Assembly: GCA_022036555.1 (NCBI GenBank) | Contig: CM039129.1 | Span: 28,694,553-28,758,552 of the forward strand | Source: Microstegium vimineum | Taxonomy: Eukaryota > Streptophyta > Magnoliopsida > Poales > Poaceae | Reading direction: 5' to 3' | DNA: 64,000 bases | In this document: positions 22,690 through 34,174 of the stretch, one piece after another | Layout: every line of letters begins with the position of its first letter | Position numbering within the stretch: the first letter of the stretch is position 1 | The notes under the pieces: model-generated | Told to the model about the DNA's origin: nothing | The model's database searches: none | The model's input: only the letters and a program-made list of their open reading frames with translations | Position numbers and translations under genes: made by a program

Positions 22690-24546
22690 TCAACACATAT
22701 TTGAGAAGTCAAGAATGTTCAACTCATTCCTTAGCTTGCAAAACCTCTTCTCATCTAATGGCTTGGTGAATATGTCGGCAAGTTGATCATCGGTGCCAAG
22801 ACTTGTGATCTTGATATCACCCTTGAGTTGATGATCCCTTATGAAGTGGTGCCTCACATCAATGTGCTTGGTTCTTGAATGTTGAACTGGATTGTTGGTG
22901 AGCTTCACCGCACTCTCATTGTCACATAGCAATGGCACTTGCTTGAAGTTGATCCCATAGTCATTCAAAGTTGCTTTCATCCAAAGCAATTGAGCACAAC
23001 AACTACCCGCACTTATGTATTCGGCTTCGGCGGTAAAGAGTGCAACACTGTTTTGCTTCTTTGATGACCAAGATACAAGTGACATACCTAGCCATTGACA
23101 TGTGCCCGATATGCTCTTTCTATCAATCTTGCATCCTGCATAGTCAGAGTCCAAATATCCAATTAGCTCAAAGTTAGACCCCTTGGGATACCACAATCCA
23201 ACATCTTGTGTATGCTTCAAGTACCTCAATATCCTCTTTGTAGCCTTCAAGTGACTTTCTCTTGGAGAGGCTTGGAATCTTGCACACATGCATACACTAA
23301 ACATCACATCCAGTCTAGAAGCGGTCACATAGAGTAGGCTTTCAATCATAGACCGATACAACTTTTGATCCACCATATTGCCACTAGCATCACTATCCAA
23401 GTGTCCATTAGTGCCCATTGGAGTGTTAATTCCTTTAGAATCTTCTAAGCCAAATTTCTTCATCATATCCTTGATGTACTTGCCTTGACTCACAAAGGTG
23501 TCATTCTTCATTTGCTTGATTTGAATATCAAGGAAGTAGATAAGTTCACCAATCATTGACATTTCAAACTCATTAGCCATCATCTTGCCAAATTCTTCAC
23601 AAAATTCTTGATTGGTTGAACCAAATATGATGTCATCCACATAGATTTGGAGCACAAATAAATCCTTGCCAAGCTTCTTGGTGAAGAGGGTAGTATCAAC
23701 CTTCCCCATAATGAACCCTTTAGATAGAAGGAAGTCCCTCAATCTTTCATACCATGCCCTAGGTGCTTGCTTCAAGCCATATAAAGCCTTTCTCAACTTG
23801 TACACATGGTTGGGCTTCTTGTCATCTTCAAATCCGGGAGGTTGCTCAACATATACTAGCTCATTGATATAGCCATTCAAGAAAGCACTCTTCACATCCA
23901 TTTGGTATAGCTTGATGTTGTGTGCACATGCATAGGCCAATAGAATTCTAATTGCCTCTAATCTTGCAACCAGTGCATAGGTTTCTCCAAAGTCAAGACC
24001 CTCAACTTGAGTGTGTCCTTGAGCTACCAATCTTGCTTTGTTCCTCACAACTATACCATCTTGGTCTTGTTTGTTTCTAAATACCCATCTTATGCCAATC
24101 ACATTATAGTTCTTGGGTCTTTCAACTAGTTCCCAAACTTGGTTCCTAGTGAAATTGTTGAGCTCTTCATGCATAGCATTGACCCAATCAACATCTTGTA
24201 GGGATTCATCAATCTTTGTTGGCTCAAAGGATGACACAAAGGAGTAGTGCTCATAAAAGGATACCAATCTTGATCTTGTTTGAACACCACTTGTAATATC
24301 ACCAACTATTTGATCAATGGGGTGATCTCTTGCAATGTTGGTTGGTTGGAGAGTTGGGAGTTGATTGCTTGAGCTTGGTTGAGATGAACTAGCAACTTGT
24401 TGATCTTGTGCTTGAGAGCCACTAGCTTGATTGATGGGTGAGTTGAGCACTTGATCTTTATCATCTTCAACTTCAATCACTTGCCTAGGCTGAATATCAC
24501 CAATATCCATACTCTTCATAGCATTGGCCAATTGAGATCCACTCAC
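22690..24546 (-). pseudogene. Copia-2 reverse transcriptase and RNase H
   Basis: An uninterrupted 618-codon stretch with Copia RT motifs in order: WVFRNKQDQDG, KARLVAQGHTQVEG, QMDVKSAFLNG, KALYGLKQAPRAWY and catalytic YVDDIIFGS. RNase H follows with GYLDSDYAG, TAEAEYISAGSCCAQLLWMK and LCDNESAVKL, ending DFSNMC. It would copy element RNA into DNA inside particles. It follows the integrase in the same frame after an in-frame TAG at 24559-24561. The length and motifs are normal for the domain, so this part is well kept within a broken polyprotein. Confidence 0.88.
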
Positions 24547-24558
24547 ATCTTCTAAGTT

Positions 24559-25485
24559 CTAATTATCATCTTGGGAGCCATTGGTTTCATCAAACTCAAC
24601 ATCATAAACCTCCTCAAGTATACCACTAGCCGAATTCCACACTCTATAGGCTTTGCTTGTGGTTGAGTAACCAAGTAAGAACCCTTCATCACACTTCTTG
24701 TCAAACTTCCCAAGTCTTGTGCCTTTCTTCAAAATGTAGCATTTGCACCCAAAGACTCTAAAGTATGCAATGTTAGGCTTTCTTCCATTCAATAGCTCAT
24801 ATGGTGTCTTCTCCATCATTGGATGACAATACAACCGGTTGCTAGAGTAGCAAGCGGTGTTGATAGCTTTAGCCCAAAAGGATTGACTCACATTGTACTC
24901 ACTAAGCATAGATCTTGCCATGTCAATCAAGGTTCTATTCTTCCTCTCAACAAGGCCATTTGATTGTGGAGTGTACTTGGCCGATAGTTGATGTTTGATT
25001 CCCAATTCATCACATAGCTCCTCAACTGTTGTATTCTTGAATTCACTTCCATTGTCACTTCTCACTTTCTTGATTGTAGTTTCAAACTCATTGTGACATC
25101 TCTTGACAAAAGATTTGAAGGTAACAAATGTATCATTCTTATCATTGAGAAAGAATACTCAAGTATATCTTGTAAGATCATCCACTATGACAAATCCATA
25201 CTTGTTCCCTCCAATACTAGTGTAGGTTGTTGGACCAAACAAGTCCATATGCAACAACTCAAAAGCTCTACTAGTACTCATCATGCTCTTTTTAGGATGG
25301 GTGTTTCCAACTTGCTTGCCGGCTTGACAAGAGCTACAAAGTTTATCCTTCTCAAACACAACATCTTTCAAGCCTCTTACTAAGTCATGTTTGATCAATC
25401 TATTCGATTGCTTCATCCCAACATGACCAAGCCTTCTATGCCATAACCAACCCACACTTGACTTAGAGAGCAAACATGTAGACAA
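24559..25485 (-). pseudogene. Copia-2 integrase
   Basis: Contains an HHCC-type finger (HRRLGHVGMKQ...CSSCQAGK), the first catalytic Asp in LLHMDLFGPT, the second in RSDNGSEF, and the Glu in NGLVERKNRTLID. A TGA near 25158 (Trp codon expected, in the stretch after RYT) splits the domain. It belongs between the protease (right) and the reverse transcriptase (left). Confidence 0.85.
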
Positions 25486-25515
25486 TTGTGATTCACTAGT
25501 ATTGAAATCAACTAG

Positions 25516-25842
25516 TTAGAGGTTCTCATATCTAAAACCTTTGAAGATCAAGTTTGAACCATCTACACTAATGATCTCAACATCATCTATTCCAAATATG
25601 CACTTGAATCCAAGATCACACAATTGAGTTACCGATAGCAAATTGAAGTTCAATCTCTCAACTAGCAAAACATTGGATATGCTCAACTCATTAGATATTG
25701 CAATCTTACCAAGACCCTTGACCTTGCCTTTGCCATTATCCCCAAATGTGATACTATCAATGCCATCATTGGAGTTGGATTTGATTGATTTGAACATTCT
25801 AGAATCCTCGGTCATGTGTTGAGTGCACCCACTATCAAGCAC
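25516..25842 (-). pseudogene. Copia-2 protease
   Basis: The aspartic protease motif LDSGCTQHMT opens this stretch, followed by FGDNGKGKVKGLG and NLLSVTQLCDLG, as in Copia proteases. A TAG at 25516-25518 separates it from the integrase. Upstream (about 25865-25885) two more stops (TAA, TAG) lie in the same frame. Confidence 0.82.
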
Positions 25843-25884
25843 CCAATGCCTTCCTCCGGCTTTATAATTTACCTACAAAACAAA

Positions 25885-26695
25885 TTAGTTCCTCTTAGGT
25901 ACCCATACTTGTTTGGGTCCTCCAAAATTAGTGACCAAGGATTTTGGCACCCAAATAACCTTCTTCTTTGGGCCAACACTAGGTGTGCCAACATACTTAG
26001 CCATGATACCTTTAGCACTTTTGGTAAGCATATAGCATGAATCAAAGTGCATAGAGGTAGCTTTAGCAAACTTGGTTTGGCTTATGTTAAGTTTGCAATA
26101 TTGGTCAACATGCCCCACTTGCTTGCATTTTGTGCAATACCGGACATTGCTCCTCACAAAGCTAGGCTTAGGAGTTACAAAGGTTGACTTGCCCTTCTTG
26201 GGGGGTATAGCCCAATCCCTTTTTGTAGTGGGAGAATCTTTGGCTACCCAAGCACTTTAGCAAGCGGGCATCTCCACCATATGCCTTACCCAAAGCATAA
26301 GTGAGTTTATTAACATCATTTTTCAATTTTTCATTTTCAATCACTAGTGCAGCATCATCCTTTGAGCTATCACTAGTAGATGTGCAAGTGGAGGTGCTAC
26401 ATTGTGTCTCGGTTGGTGCAACAATGATAGGAGTGAAAAATGATTCATCTAGAATATCACAAGTTCCTCCAATGCTACATGAAGCAACAACCTTGTCCTT
26501 ATTTTGATCAAGGAGAGAGGAGTGAGCCTTTTCAAGCTTGTGGTGAGTCCTCTCAAGCTTCTCATGGGCTTCCATTAACCTCTCATGAGAGCCATTGAGC
26601 TCATCAAAGGATTGTTCAAGAGCCTTAAGCTTCTTGTTTAATTCTTTGCATTCCTTCCTCTTTGTCTCAAAGCAATCATAAGTTTGCTTTATCAT
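25885..26695 (-). pseudogene. Copia-2 gag C-terminal part: coiled coil and zinc knuckle
   Basis: The right part (26695-26168) is a Lys/Glu-rich coiled coil (KLEKAHSSLLDQNK) followed by a Ser/Thr-rich acidic linker. The left part (26157-25885) has a CCHC knuckle (CTKCKQVGHVDQYC). The two are in different frames. A C6 run at about 26197-26202 (minus strand) seems to have one extra base, because a one-base shift restores the usual GYTPKKGK-type continuation. A TAG at 26720 separates this part from the main gag. Confidence 0.7.
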
Positions 26696-26719
26696 ATCAA
26701 CAAGTTCCTCCTTGGAATA

Positions 26720-27916
26720 CTACTCCTCATCATCACTACTATCATCATCACTATCACTATCATTATGAGATTGTACCTTAGTTGGTTTAACCATGAAGCA
26801 TGATGGAGTGTCGAAGATGGATGGCTTGTTGTTGATAGCAATGCTTGCCAATGTCTTCTTCTTGGTCTTCTTCCTCTCATCATCACTAGATTCATCATCG
26901 AAGGAATCACTACTATCCCAAGTCACCATGTATGATTCACCCTTCTTCTTCTTGGTGAATGATAGCTTCTTCTCCTTCTTATCATACCTGCTCTTCTTCT
27001 TTTCATCACCATCACTATGATTGGGACAATCCGCAATCATGTGACCGGTTTGCTTGCACTTGTAGCATCTCTTCTCATAGTCTTTGCTCTTGAAGTTATC
27101 TCTTCTCTTTCTAGCACAATATCCCTTTTTCTTCATGAACTTGCCAAACTTGCGCACGAAGAGGGCCATCATCTCATCCTCAAGGTCACTAGATTCTTCA
27201 TCATCACTTGACTCTTGCTTCTTAGCTTTGCCCTTGCTCTTGGATGATGAAGCCTTGAATGCTAAGCTCTTCTTCTCTTTATTTTCTTCCTTGACCTCTT
27301 CTTCTTCACTTTCCTCATTGTATTGCTCTTCGGTCATGATCTCACCAAGCACTTCATTGGGAGTGATCTTGTCCAAACCATCTCTCCTAATTATTTGCCT
27401 CAAGATTTTGTATTTCTTGGGCAAACAACCAAGAAACCGGTTTGAGAAGTCTTCATTCTTGATCTTCTCACCCAAGCTCTTGAGATCATTGATGGTCACT
27501 TGGAGCCTATGGAACATCTCCGGGATAGACTCATCATCCTTCATCTTGAAGTGAGATAGCTTGTCCTTGAGCATGTACAACTTGGCATTCTTTACCGTTG
27601 AAGTGCCTTCATAAGTATCTTCAAGTCTCTTCCACACTTCACTTGCCTTCTCAAGATCTTTGATTTGCTCAAACACTTTTGAGTCAATGCCATTGTAGAT
27701 CACATTGAGAGCCATTGTGTTGCATTGCCGGTTTTCTTGCTCTTTAGGTGTGGGGGCGGCTTCATCAAGAATGACAAAGTCACTTTCGGTCACACTCCAC
27801 ACCTTCTCATGTATTGAGCCTAGATGCATCTTCATCTTCCTCTTCCAATAATTAAACGATGTGCCATCAAACAATGGTGGTTTGCTTCCCACATGGTTGA
27901 ATGATATTTGAGCCAT
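26720..27916 (-). pseudogene. Copia-2 gag
   Basis: The likely start is the ATG at 27916 (MAQISFNHVG). The N-terminal LFDGTSFNYWKRKM is the DUF4219-type motif, and UBN2-type gag helices follow (VWKRLEDTYEGT, FHRLQVTINDLKSLG, FLGCLPKKY). An acidic Glu/Lys stretch comes next, then a CCHC knuckle (CYKCKQTGHMIADC) and a very acidic Ser/Asp tail ending in TAG. Particle structural protein. The reading frame is intact over about 400 codons. Confidence 0.85.
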
Positions 27917-27961
27917 CACTAACACCAAAGGTTGTTAAGCCTTGATAATAGCGGTGACCAC

Positions 27962-27974
27962 GGCTCCGATACCA
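27962..27974 (-). other. Primer-binding site of Copia-2
   Basis: The minus strand reads TGGTATCGGAGCC just inside the LTR, complementary to initiator tRNA-Met. Confidence 0.85.
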
Positions 27975-29806
27975 CTTAAAAGGTCCTAGATGGCTAGAGG
28001 GGGGTGAATAGCCTAATAAAAATTCTACAAATCACTAGAGCAAAAGTTAGATAACACTTAAGCGAAGCGTTTGCTCTAACTCTACTTGGGGTGCAAAGCC
28101 ACCTATCCAATGCAATTCTAGTTAACTAAGTGCTTGTCAAACAATAGCAAGAACCTAAAGCACTTAGGACATGCTAGCAAGAACAACTACTAAAGAAGCT
28201 AACTAAACAAGATATGAAAGAGTAAATACAAGAGAGGAGGTGATTCCAATACCGATGCCTTGTGATGTATGGATGTCAATAGGAAGAACCAATCATAATG
28301 AATACCAAAGACTAGCCGGGAGACAAGATGACAATCGATTTTTCTCTCGAGGTTCACTTGGTTGCCACCAAGCTAATCCCCGTTGTGTCGACTACTCAAG
28401 TGGTGATTCGGTGGCTAATAGCCAATGACAAGCCTAGCCCACTAACTCGGGCGCCACAAGAATCCACCCAAATGAGAGTAACTCAATGACACGAGCAATC
28501 CACTAGAGTTACCCTTTGGCTCTCCGCCGAGGTGGGTACAAGCCCTCTCACAATCACCGAAGTCGGCCGCAAACAATCACCAATTGCGTTGAAGCTTCTC
28601 CACAATCGCCAAGCCGTCTAGGTGTTGGCAAACACCAAGAATAACAAGAAACCACGCGGCGATGACGATGACCAAGTGTCACTAAGATGCAATGCAATAA
28701 TCAATGCACTTGGATCACTCAAACTCTCACAAATATGCAACAACAGTGAAGAGAGTGAGTTGGGGTCTATCTCAAATAAGCACAAATGTCTCAAGTGAAT
28801 AGAAGGTGCAAGAGAGAGCCCTAGGAGCCGGCCACATTACTTATATAACCATCCAAACCAAGCTAGTCGTTTTGCCCCTTCATTGTGTTTTCCTGCGTCA
28901 GTTCGAACGCTGTTGGCATGGGGAGTCCGGACCAATGGCCATGCGTCCGGACCCTCCTGTATTTGAATTCTGCTGTTCGCGCTCTGCCCTGCCGCTGCCA
29001 CGTCACCTCCGGACGCACAACACAGTAGCGTCCGGAACCTCATGTTGCTTGCATCCGTACCCAATACAGAGAGGGTCCAGTGAGCGCAAGTCTCCGGACC
29101 CGCGTTCGGTGTCCATCGTCCGGACTTTCTTCAGCGTCCAGATCATCTGAATAGAGGAGTCCAGAGAGCGCCGAGCTCCGGACCCGCGACCGGAGTCAGC
29201 GTCCGGACGTTGATCATCGTCCGGACGCTGATCATCGTCCGTACCTCCTGTCCAGAGAGGCCGAGCCTTAGGGTTTGCCTCCGGTCGCATCTCTGATGGT
29301 CCGATTGGCCTCTGCCCTACGTCCGGACCTTGCGTCCGAAGCCTCTCTGAGTGGCAAACCGAGTCACCTCTTCTTCTCCAAGCTTTCATGTGCTAACACC
29401 AAGTGTTCCAACCACTTAAGCCCTGTGTTAGCCTTTTACAATATAGTTCGTGGATTTTAGTTCATGTTTGTGTCACTTAGGTTTGTTTTATATGGATATG
29501 CAATGCAAACCTAGTGACACATGATAACCGTAATCGACACGAGTTTTCCCTTCTTGATAGTACGACTATCTATCCTAAATGTGATCACACTCTTTATAGT
29601 GTCTTGATCACGGCCCTATAGATATACCTTTGCCTTGGGTCCATTTTGTTTTTCTCTTTTTTCCTTAGTCATGGAGCACTTGATCCATCATGATCTTTCA
29701 TCTAGCTCCATGTGTCAAGGTGAACCACCCTATCTTGATCATATACTTAGTTCAAGGGTTAGTTCATAGATTTCATCAATTACTCAAAGCCAAACATGGG
29801 CTTTCA
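27975..29806 (-). repeat. Copia-2 LTR (about 1.83 kb)
   Basis: Begins on the plus strand about TTAAAAGGTCCTAGATGG and is taken to end ...GGGCTTTCA at 29806 (minus-strand TGAAAGCCC). From 28925 to 29345 it carries about ten copies of TCCGGA, mostly as GCGTCCGGAC. A minus-strand TATA-like TTATATAAG lies near 28840. The right end is inferred; no partner LTR is in the window. Confidence 0.65.
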
Positions 29807-30266
29807 CCAGTGTCATGTGTCTATGCGTTGGGGTTGTTCTGCCAAAACCAAAGCAAATCAGAGATTATCAGACACCCGGATCCTAGGAAGGCAATTCCTA
29901 TGTGTGAACCTTGTGCAATTCCTAGGAAGGCAACCTTAATACAGAAGACTGACTAAACCTTTCCAACTGAACCAGTATTGCAACATTCAATGATAGATTT
30001 TCTATCTAATCACCAGGGGAAAAGCTATTATGTTCACATGGGCAGTGGAGCCCTCGAGTCACTGACAAAGTAAAAAAAAAATCTTCCACGAAATCAACAG
30101 ACAAGATCGACATTGCGATAGATATAACAGTCAATAGCAGTGCAGCAATCCGATTCAGTTTCAAACCTACGCGATCATATACGAAACAAAATGAATTTGC
30201 TAGTTCAGAGGCTGACGATGTGCATACGCTACATCGTCCTAGAAATAGGTTGCAAATCATGCTCAC
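29807..30266. other. Intergenic DNA, nothing recognised
   Basis: No supported gene. It contains a short direct repeat (CCTAGGAAGGCAA at about 29882 and 29921). The exon that should follow the RPL7 fragment is not here. Confidence 0.5.
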
Positions 30267-30444
30267 CTGGGCATCGTACTCTTGGGTCTACTGCTTGGCT
30301 CGTGCGAATATGATCTTGCGGCTCATGAGCGCCTTCTTCCAGTCTGCGAGGGCGCTTTCCTTGTTTGCTTCCCACTGCTCCTCCCGCTTGCACTTGCGCA
30401 ACACAGACTACAGGAGCACCGCTGGCTTCGCCTCCAACGACGAC
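30267..30444 (-). pseudogene. RPL7: RPL7 (uL30) pseudogene fragment, one exon
   Basis: A 178-bp minus-strand exon with a clean acceptor (TGCACAG before 30444) and donor (CAG|GTGAGC at 30267/30266). It translates as the N-terminal part of cytosolic ribosomal protein L7: SVLRKCKREEQW, then ADWKKALMSRKIIFARAKQ and EYDAQ. That family reads VLRKRKREEQW and SRKIIFARAKQYA. Two in-frame TAG codons (one before SVLRK, one in place of the Tyr after RAKQ) and loss of the initiator ATG make it non-functional. The remaining exons are not downstream; they may lie beyond the Copia-2 insertion at 29806 or be lost. The identity is from memory of the family; the splice sites are seen directly. Confidence 0.72.
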
Positions 30445-30800
30445 CTGTGCACAGAGAGACAAACATCAACAACTTGAGTCTCACATCCATGCGGAGAGAG
30501 ACGGAATTCGTTAGAGGATCTGGACGGGTGGGCGTGCGATCTTGGCAGTGTCCCGGGCGTCGTGGATGGCCGAGGCTGGATCCAGGCGGCCGTGCGGCGC
30601 GGAGAGGGAGAGCGCTGTGGCTGGCGGCGCCGCGATGCGACTATACGAGGGCTCGCGTGAGCGGTTGTTGGAGCGCCTGGGGTTCTCGTGCAAGCGAGCC
30701 ACGTGGGAGCGCCGCTTGCAGATATATCTCGAGGTGAGGAGAGGTGAAAGCCGGGGAAATTGCGTGCACGGGGAGAGGCTGAGGTGAAAGCCCAGGTGAC
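30445..30800 (-). other. Upstream intron and 5' leader region of the RPL7 pseudogene
   Basis: GC-rich DNA upstream of the RPL7 exon on the minus strand. A 63-codon ORF (30702-30511) has no family resemblance and is probably untranslated leader. The first exon and promoter of the original gene would be expected here. Confidence 0.4.
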
Positions 30801-31420
30801 GATTTCCTTCGGTATTTTTTAGTTGTAGAGATAGATTTATGCTTATTTCAGTTTTTTTTTTGTTAGAGATTAGCCAAAAAACCTAGTTAAATTTACGGAT
30901 TTTATTATTTTCTAAAATAGATAATAATATAATACTGGAACATGCATGGTAAAATAAAAACACTAGATGGTTAGTAAGGTAGGTTATCTAAAAATATAGA
31001 ACAAATAAAGTGAAATAAAGAATTATTAAATTTGAAGAGTTATTTACATAGCCAGAGACGATTTTTTTTTAATAATAACAAATTTATATTTAGAAAATGA
31101 TTTGGCTAGTTTCTTATAGATGGTCGAGAGAGTAATTATGAACAATGTATCTACTGACAGTACCAAGTGAAACTTGATTTTATCTTGAGGCAACTTATGC
31201 ATGTACCTAGAGCCTCATAAGTTCCAAACCTGAGAACTATCATTGTGTTTCTATATTTGGATAAAGTGTGCACTGAGAATGATGTCCTAGGCCCACATGC
31301 CAAACATACACTAATAGCTAGCTCTGTGAAGTTACGACCATAAAACATGAGATTAACCTTTTTTAAAAAACCTCTAAAGCATCCTTCCCTAATCAAGCAT
31401 CCTTCCCTAATCTTCTAGCA
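30801..31420. other. AT-rich intergenic DNA
   Basis: No gene or recognised element. The first 40 bp (TATTTTTTAGTTGTAGAGA) resemble 33840-33880, which suggests a shared old repeat. Confidence 0.4.
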
Positions 31421-31544
31421 GCCTGTTCGCTTGGCTTTTCAGCCGGCTTAAATCCAGCCAGAACAGTATTTTTCTCTCACAAGAAATCAACCAGCAGTGC
31501 AGAATTCTGTCAGAACAGTGCATAATCCTGCCAAGCGAACATGC
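31421..31544. mobile_element. Small MITE with GCCTGTTCGCTTGGC termini
   Basis: About 124 bp. The left end GCCTGTTCGCTTGGC and right end GCCAAGCGAACATGC are inverted repeats with one mismatch. The middle has CAGTATTTTTCTCTCACAAG. This is the pattern of an abundant small grass MITE. A target-site duplication was not clear. Confidence 0.75.
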
Positions 31545-32408
31545 CACTGCTTGCTTGACAGCCTTTTTTTTCTTTAGCTTTTACGTCATTCTTATACGTG
31601 CACGTATCTCCAAACTTACACGAGTCATACTGCCTTTTTTTTGTAAGCAGTTGCGGCAAACAGAGGCCAAAAGAGACCAAGTAAAACTACACAAGCCGAG
31701 GGGAGTGGATCCTTTAAGCAATACACGAGCGAGTTATTAATAGTAGTATTTGTGAATAAAATTAAAATTGAGCTAAGAAAGTTGTTCAACCCACTGTGAC
31801 TCTAGTATCTTCTTCATCTGTGAGTATTCCAATCGGCATAAATATAGGTTACCTAAAAAATATCGTAATTTTGTCCTCATTGAACCATAGCCTCACACTC
31901 TAGTCATTTGGATTTGAATATGTTTATAAGGAAAATGGACCATCGGCTTATTTAGTTTAGTTTTTGGTGTTTGATGAATAACATGACCAAGTTAGACTAA
32001 TGTTTTGCAAGTATATGTCATAGTCCAATAGGTTGCATAGCGGACTTGAACCGAGAGTGGAACCTGAAGAATTGATAACACTCAAGGAAGACACTAGAGG
32101 ATGTGTGATCAATCTAAACGTGAAGGTAGGAGTCCAAGATACAAAGATTAAGTAGCCCGGACCAAGAACGAACAAAGTTGAAGTCACCAAACCCGAGACA
32201 AAAAGATGTGAATGAATTGAAATTGTCTCGTGATTTTTTTATCATCTCAAATTGATATGACACTAGGATTATGTCCGTGCGTTGCTACGGCAACAAAATA
32301 ATAGCTAGAATTGTGTGCACACGTTTCCACATGAACAAAATAATAGATGACACATACATTACAATGGGAAAACGTTATTGAGTTTTTTTTGTATATGCTT
32401 AGATGTAT
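31545..32408. other. Intergenic DNA, nothing recognised
   Basis: AT-rich with no supported gene or repeat. Confidence 0.4.
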
Positions 32409-32542
32409 ATCATTCGTTTCGAATTATAAGTTGTTTTGAATATTTTTGTTATATATCTAAACATATATTATATCTAGATATGTAGTAAAATGGATGTAAC
32501 AAAAAAAGTCAAATAAACTTATAATTTAAAGTGGAGGGAGTA
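32409..32542. mobile_element. Stowaway-like MITE remnant
   Basis: The right end ACTTATAATTTAAAGTGGAGGGAGTA matches the usual Stowaway terminal repeat in reverse over its last bases. The left end (CGTTTCGAATTATAAGTTG) is its diverged partner. About 130 bp, no coding capacity. Confidence 0.5.
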
Positions 32543-32953
32543 GTATTCATGTTATGCCAACAAGAACAGATACACATAAGTATTTTAAATATTTTCTAGC
32601 AAATATACAAGATTGAGACATGACCCTTCTCCGATTCCCCATAGGGAATTCCTCCATTGGGATGAGACTGATTTAATCTCTACGGGGATGCTAACGGGGA
32701 AAATACGTTCACATCGAGTTTAGGCCTTGCTTAGATACATATATATTTACTTCAACCTACATGTGTTATAGTGTATTTGAACTAATTTACACTTCAATCT
32801 ACACCAACACTTATGGTTTAAAGGAGATACAACACAGTGGGGATGAGATGGTCTACATGTGCCCGTCCTCGAAACCCGCGAATCCGCCCCAATAACAAGT
32901 GATAGGCTGCCGACCGCCGAGCGTGAGATTTCTCTGCCGCGGGTTTTCGCCCA

Positions 32954-33811
32954 AGTTATTAGGACCGGACCTGACATTGAACCGTTGAGCTCTTCGGTTC
33001 ACTGGTTCAATGGTCCAACCGTTAAGAACCGGTTGAACCGCCGGTTCGATTGTTTCGGACCAGATGAATTGAACCGTCTACAAATACTTTGAACCGGTGC
33101 AATTTAATAATATATAACAAATATTGAGTAGCTATTATTTTATCAATGCACAAAAAGATGATAAAAACACAATTATTTAACCAATTCTGTAGTTGTTTTC
33201 CAAGATATGTAAAAATACACATGAAAAAAGAATTTAAGAGGCACTTACAAATTAGTGCAAAAGATCTTAAATAGTAATTTAAATATTCATCATTATAAAA
33301 CAATCTTAGATGTTGAAATAGATTGCACTAGTGCAAGGAGTTTATTGAAATAATCAAGATCGATATACTATTGTCTAGTATAAAGCTTATACTAACAAGT
33401 TATTAATTTTTTAAATTTAAAACAAAGCATTTGCGTTAGCTTCAGGGCTTAAAAAACAAGGTCTATAGTACGGAACCCATGCATGCATGCACTGTCAGTA
33501 CTCTAACTCAATCACGAATCACCAGCGAGCATTGGCAACTGTGGCTAGCTGGGGCCTGCATGCTCCACCGCGGCAGCCACCCAGGTGCATGCACGCCAGC
33601 AGCCAGAGTGCCGGACGCTACCGCACGCTGACACGCCACCACACGCCAGCATTTGCAAACCGCTCCGGGTTCACCGGTTCTGTAAAAAACCGGCCAGTTC
33701 GGCCGGTTTTTACCGGTCTGATTGCATGGATGGTCTTTAAAGTGAACCGAACCGTTGTAGTCTCTGGTTCGGTCTTTTACCGGTCGAACCGCCGGTCCGG
33801 TCCTAATAACT
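32954..33811. mobile_element. 858-bp terminal-inverted-repeat element
   Basis: A perfect 18-bp terminal inverted repeat (AGTTATTAGGACCGGACC) bounds the element. The 10-bp sequence GGGTTTTCGC lies on both sides (32941-32950 and 33813-33822), set off by 3 and 1 bp. A long duplication would suit a Mutator-like element. The interior is full of AACCGG motifs near both ends and AT-rich in the middle. No transposase was seen, so it is non-autonomous. Confidence 0.75.
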
Positions 33812-34174
33812 AGGGTTTTCGCTCGCCTGTGGACGATTACCTTTTGTATTTTTTAGTTGTAGAGACTAGTTCAGAGTTGTAGAACTTTTCATTAGCTTTT
33901 AAAAAAAATCATCAAAATTGGTATTCAGAGTTAAAAGTGATGTCCAAAATATGAGCTCAGAACTCAATTTGGTTGAGCACGAGACTATGACCTCTGGGTC
34001 CGTAGGCGCATTTTTTAAGGTTGGATGGTACGAAGTTAGACGAGTTTGGAGCAAAAATACGTCTCGGTATAGTTTCTAGACAGATTGAGATCGAGGTGCG
34101 CATTGGTCCGGAGGCAGAGCATGGGAAAGAGCCATTGGAGCACGACAACGGTTGGATTTGAACGTGTACAAAAT

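Larger units (their letters stand above)
22497..29806 (-). mobile_element. Copia-2: SIRE/Maximus-type LTR retrotransposon (5' LTR, gag, pol)
   Basis: Minus-strand element. Reading right to left: LTR (about 27975-29806), Met primer site, gag, spacer with coiled coil and zinc knuckle, protease, integrase, reverse transcriptase and RNase H ending at 22690, then 3' non-coding DNA broken at 22497 by the gag-only Gypsy. Its 3' LTR is not in the window. Gene order and the long acidic gag fit SIRE. The coding region has at least four stops and one homopolymer frame change. Confidence 0.85.
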
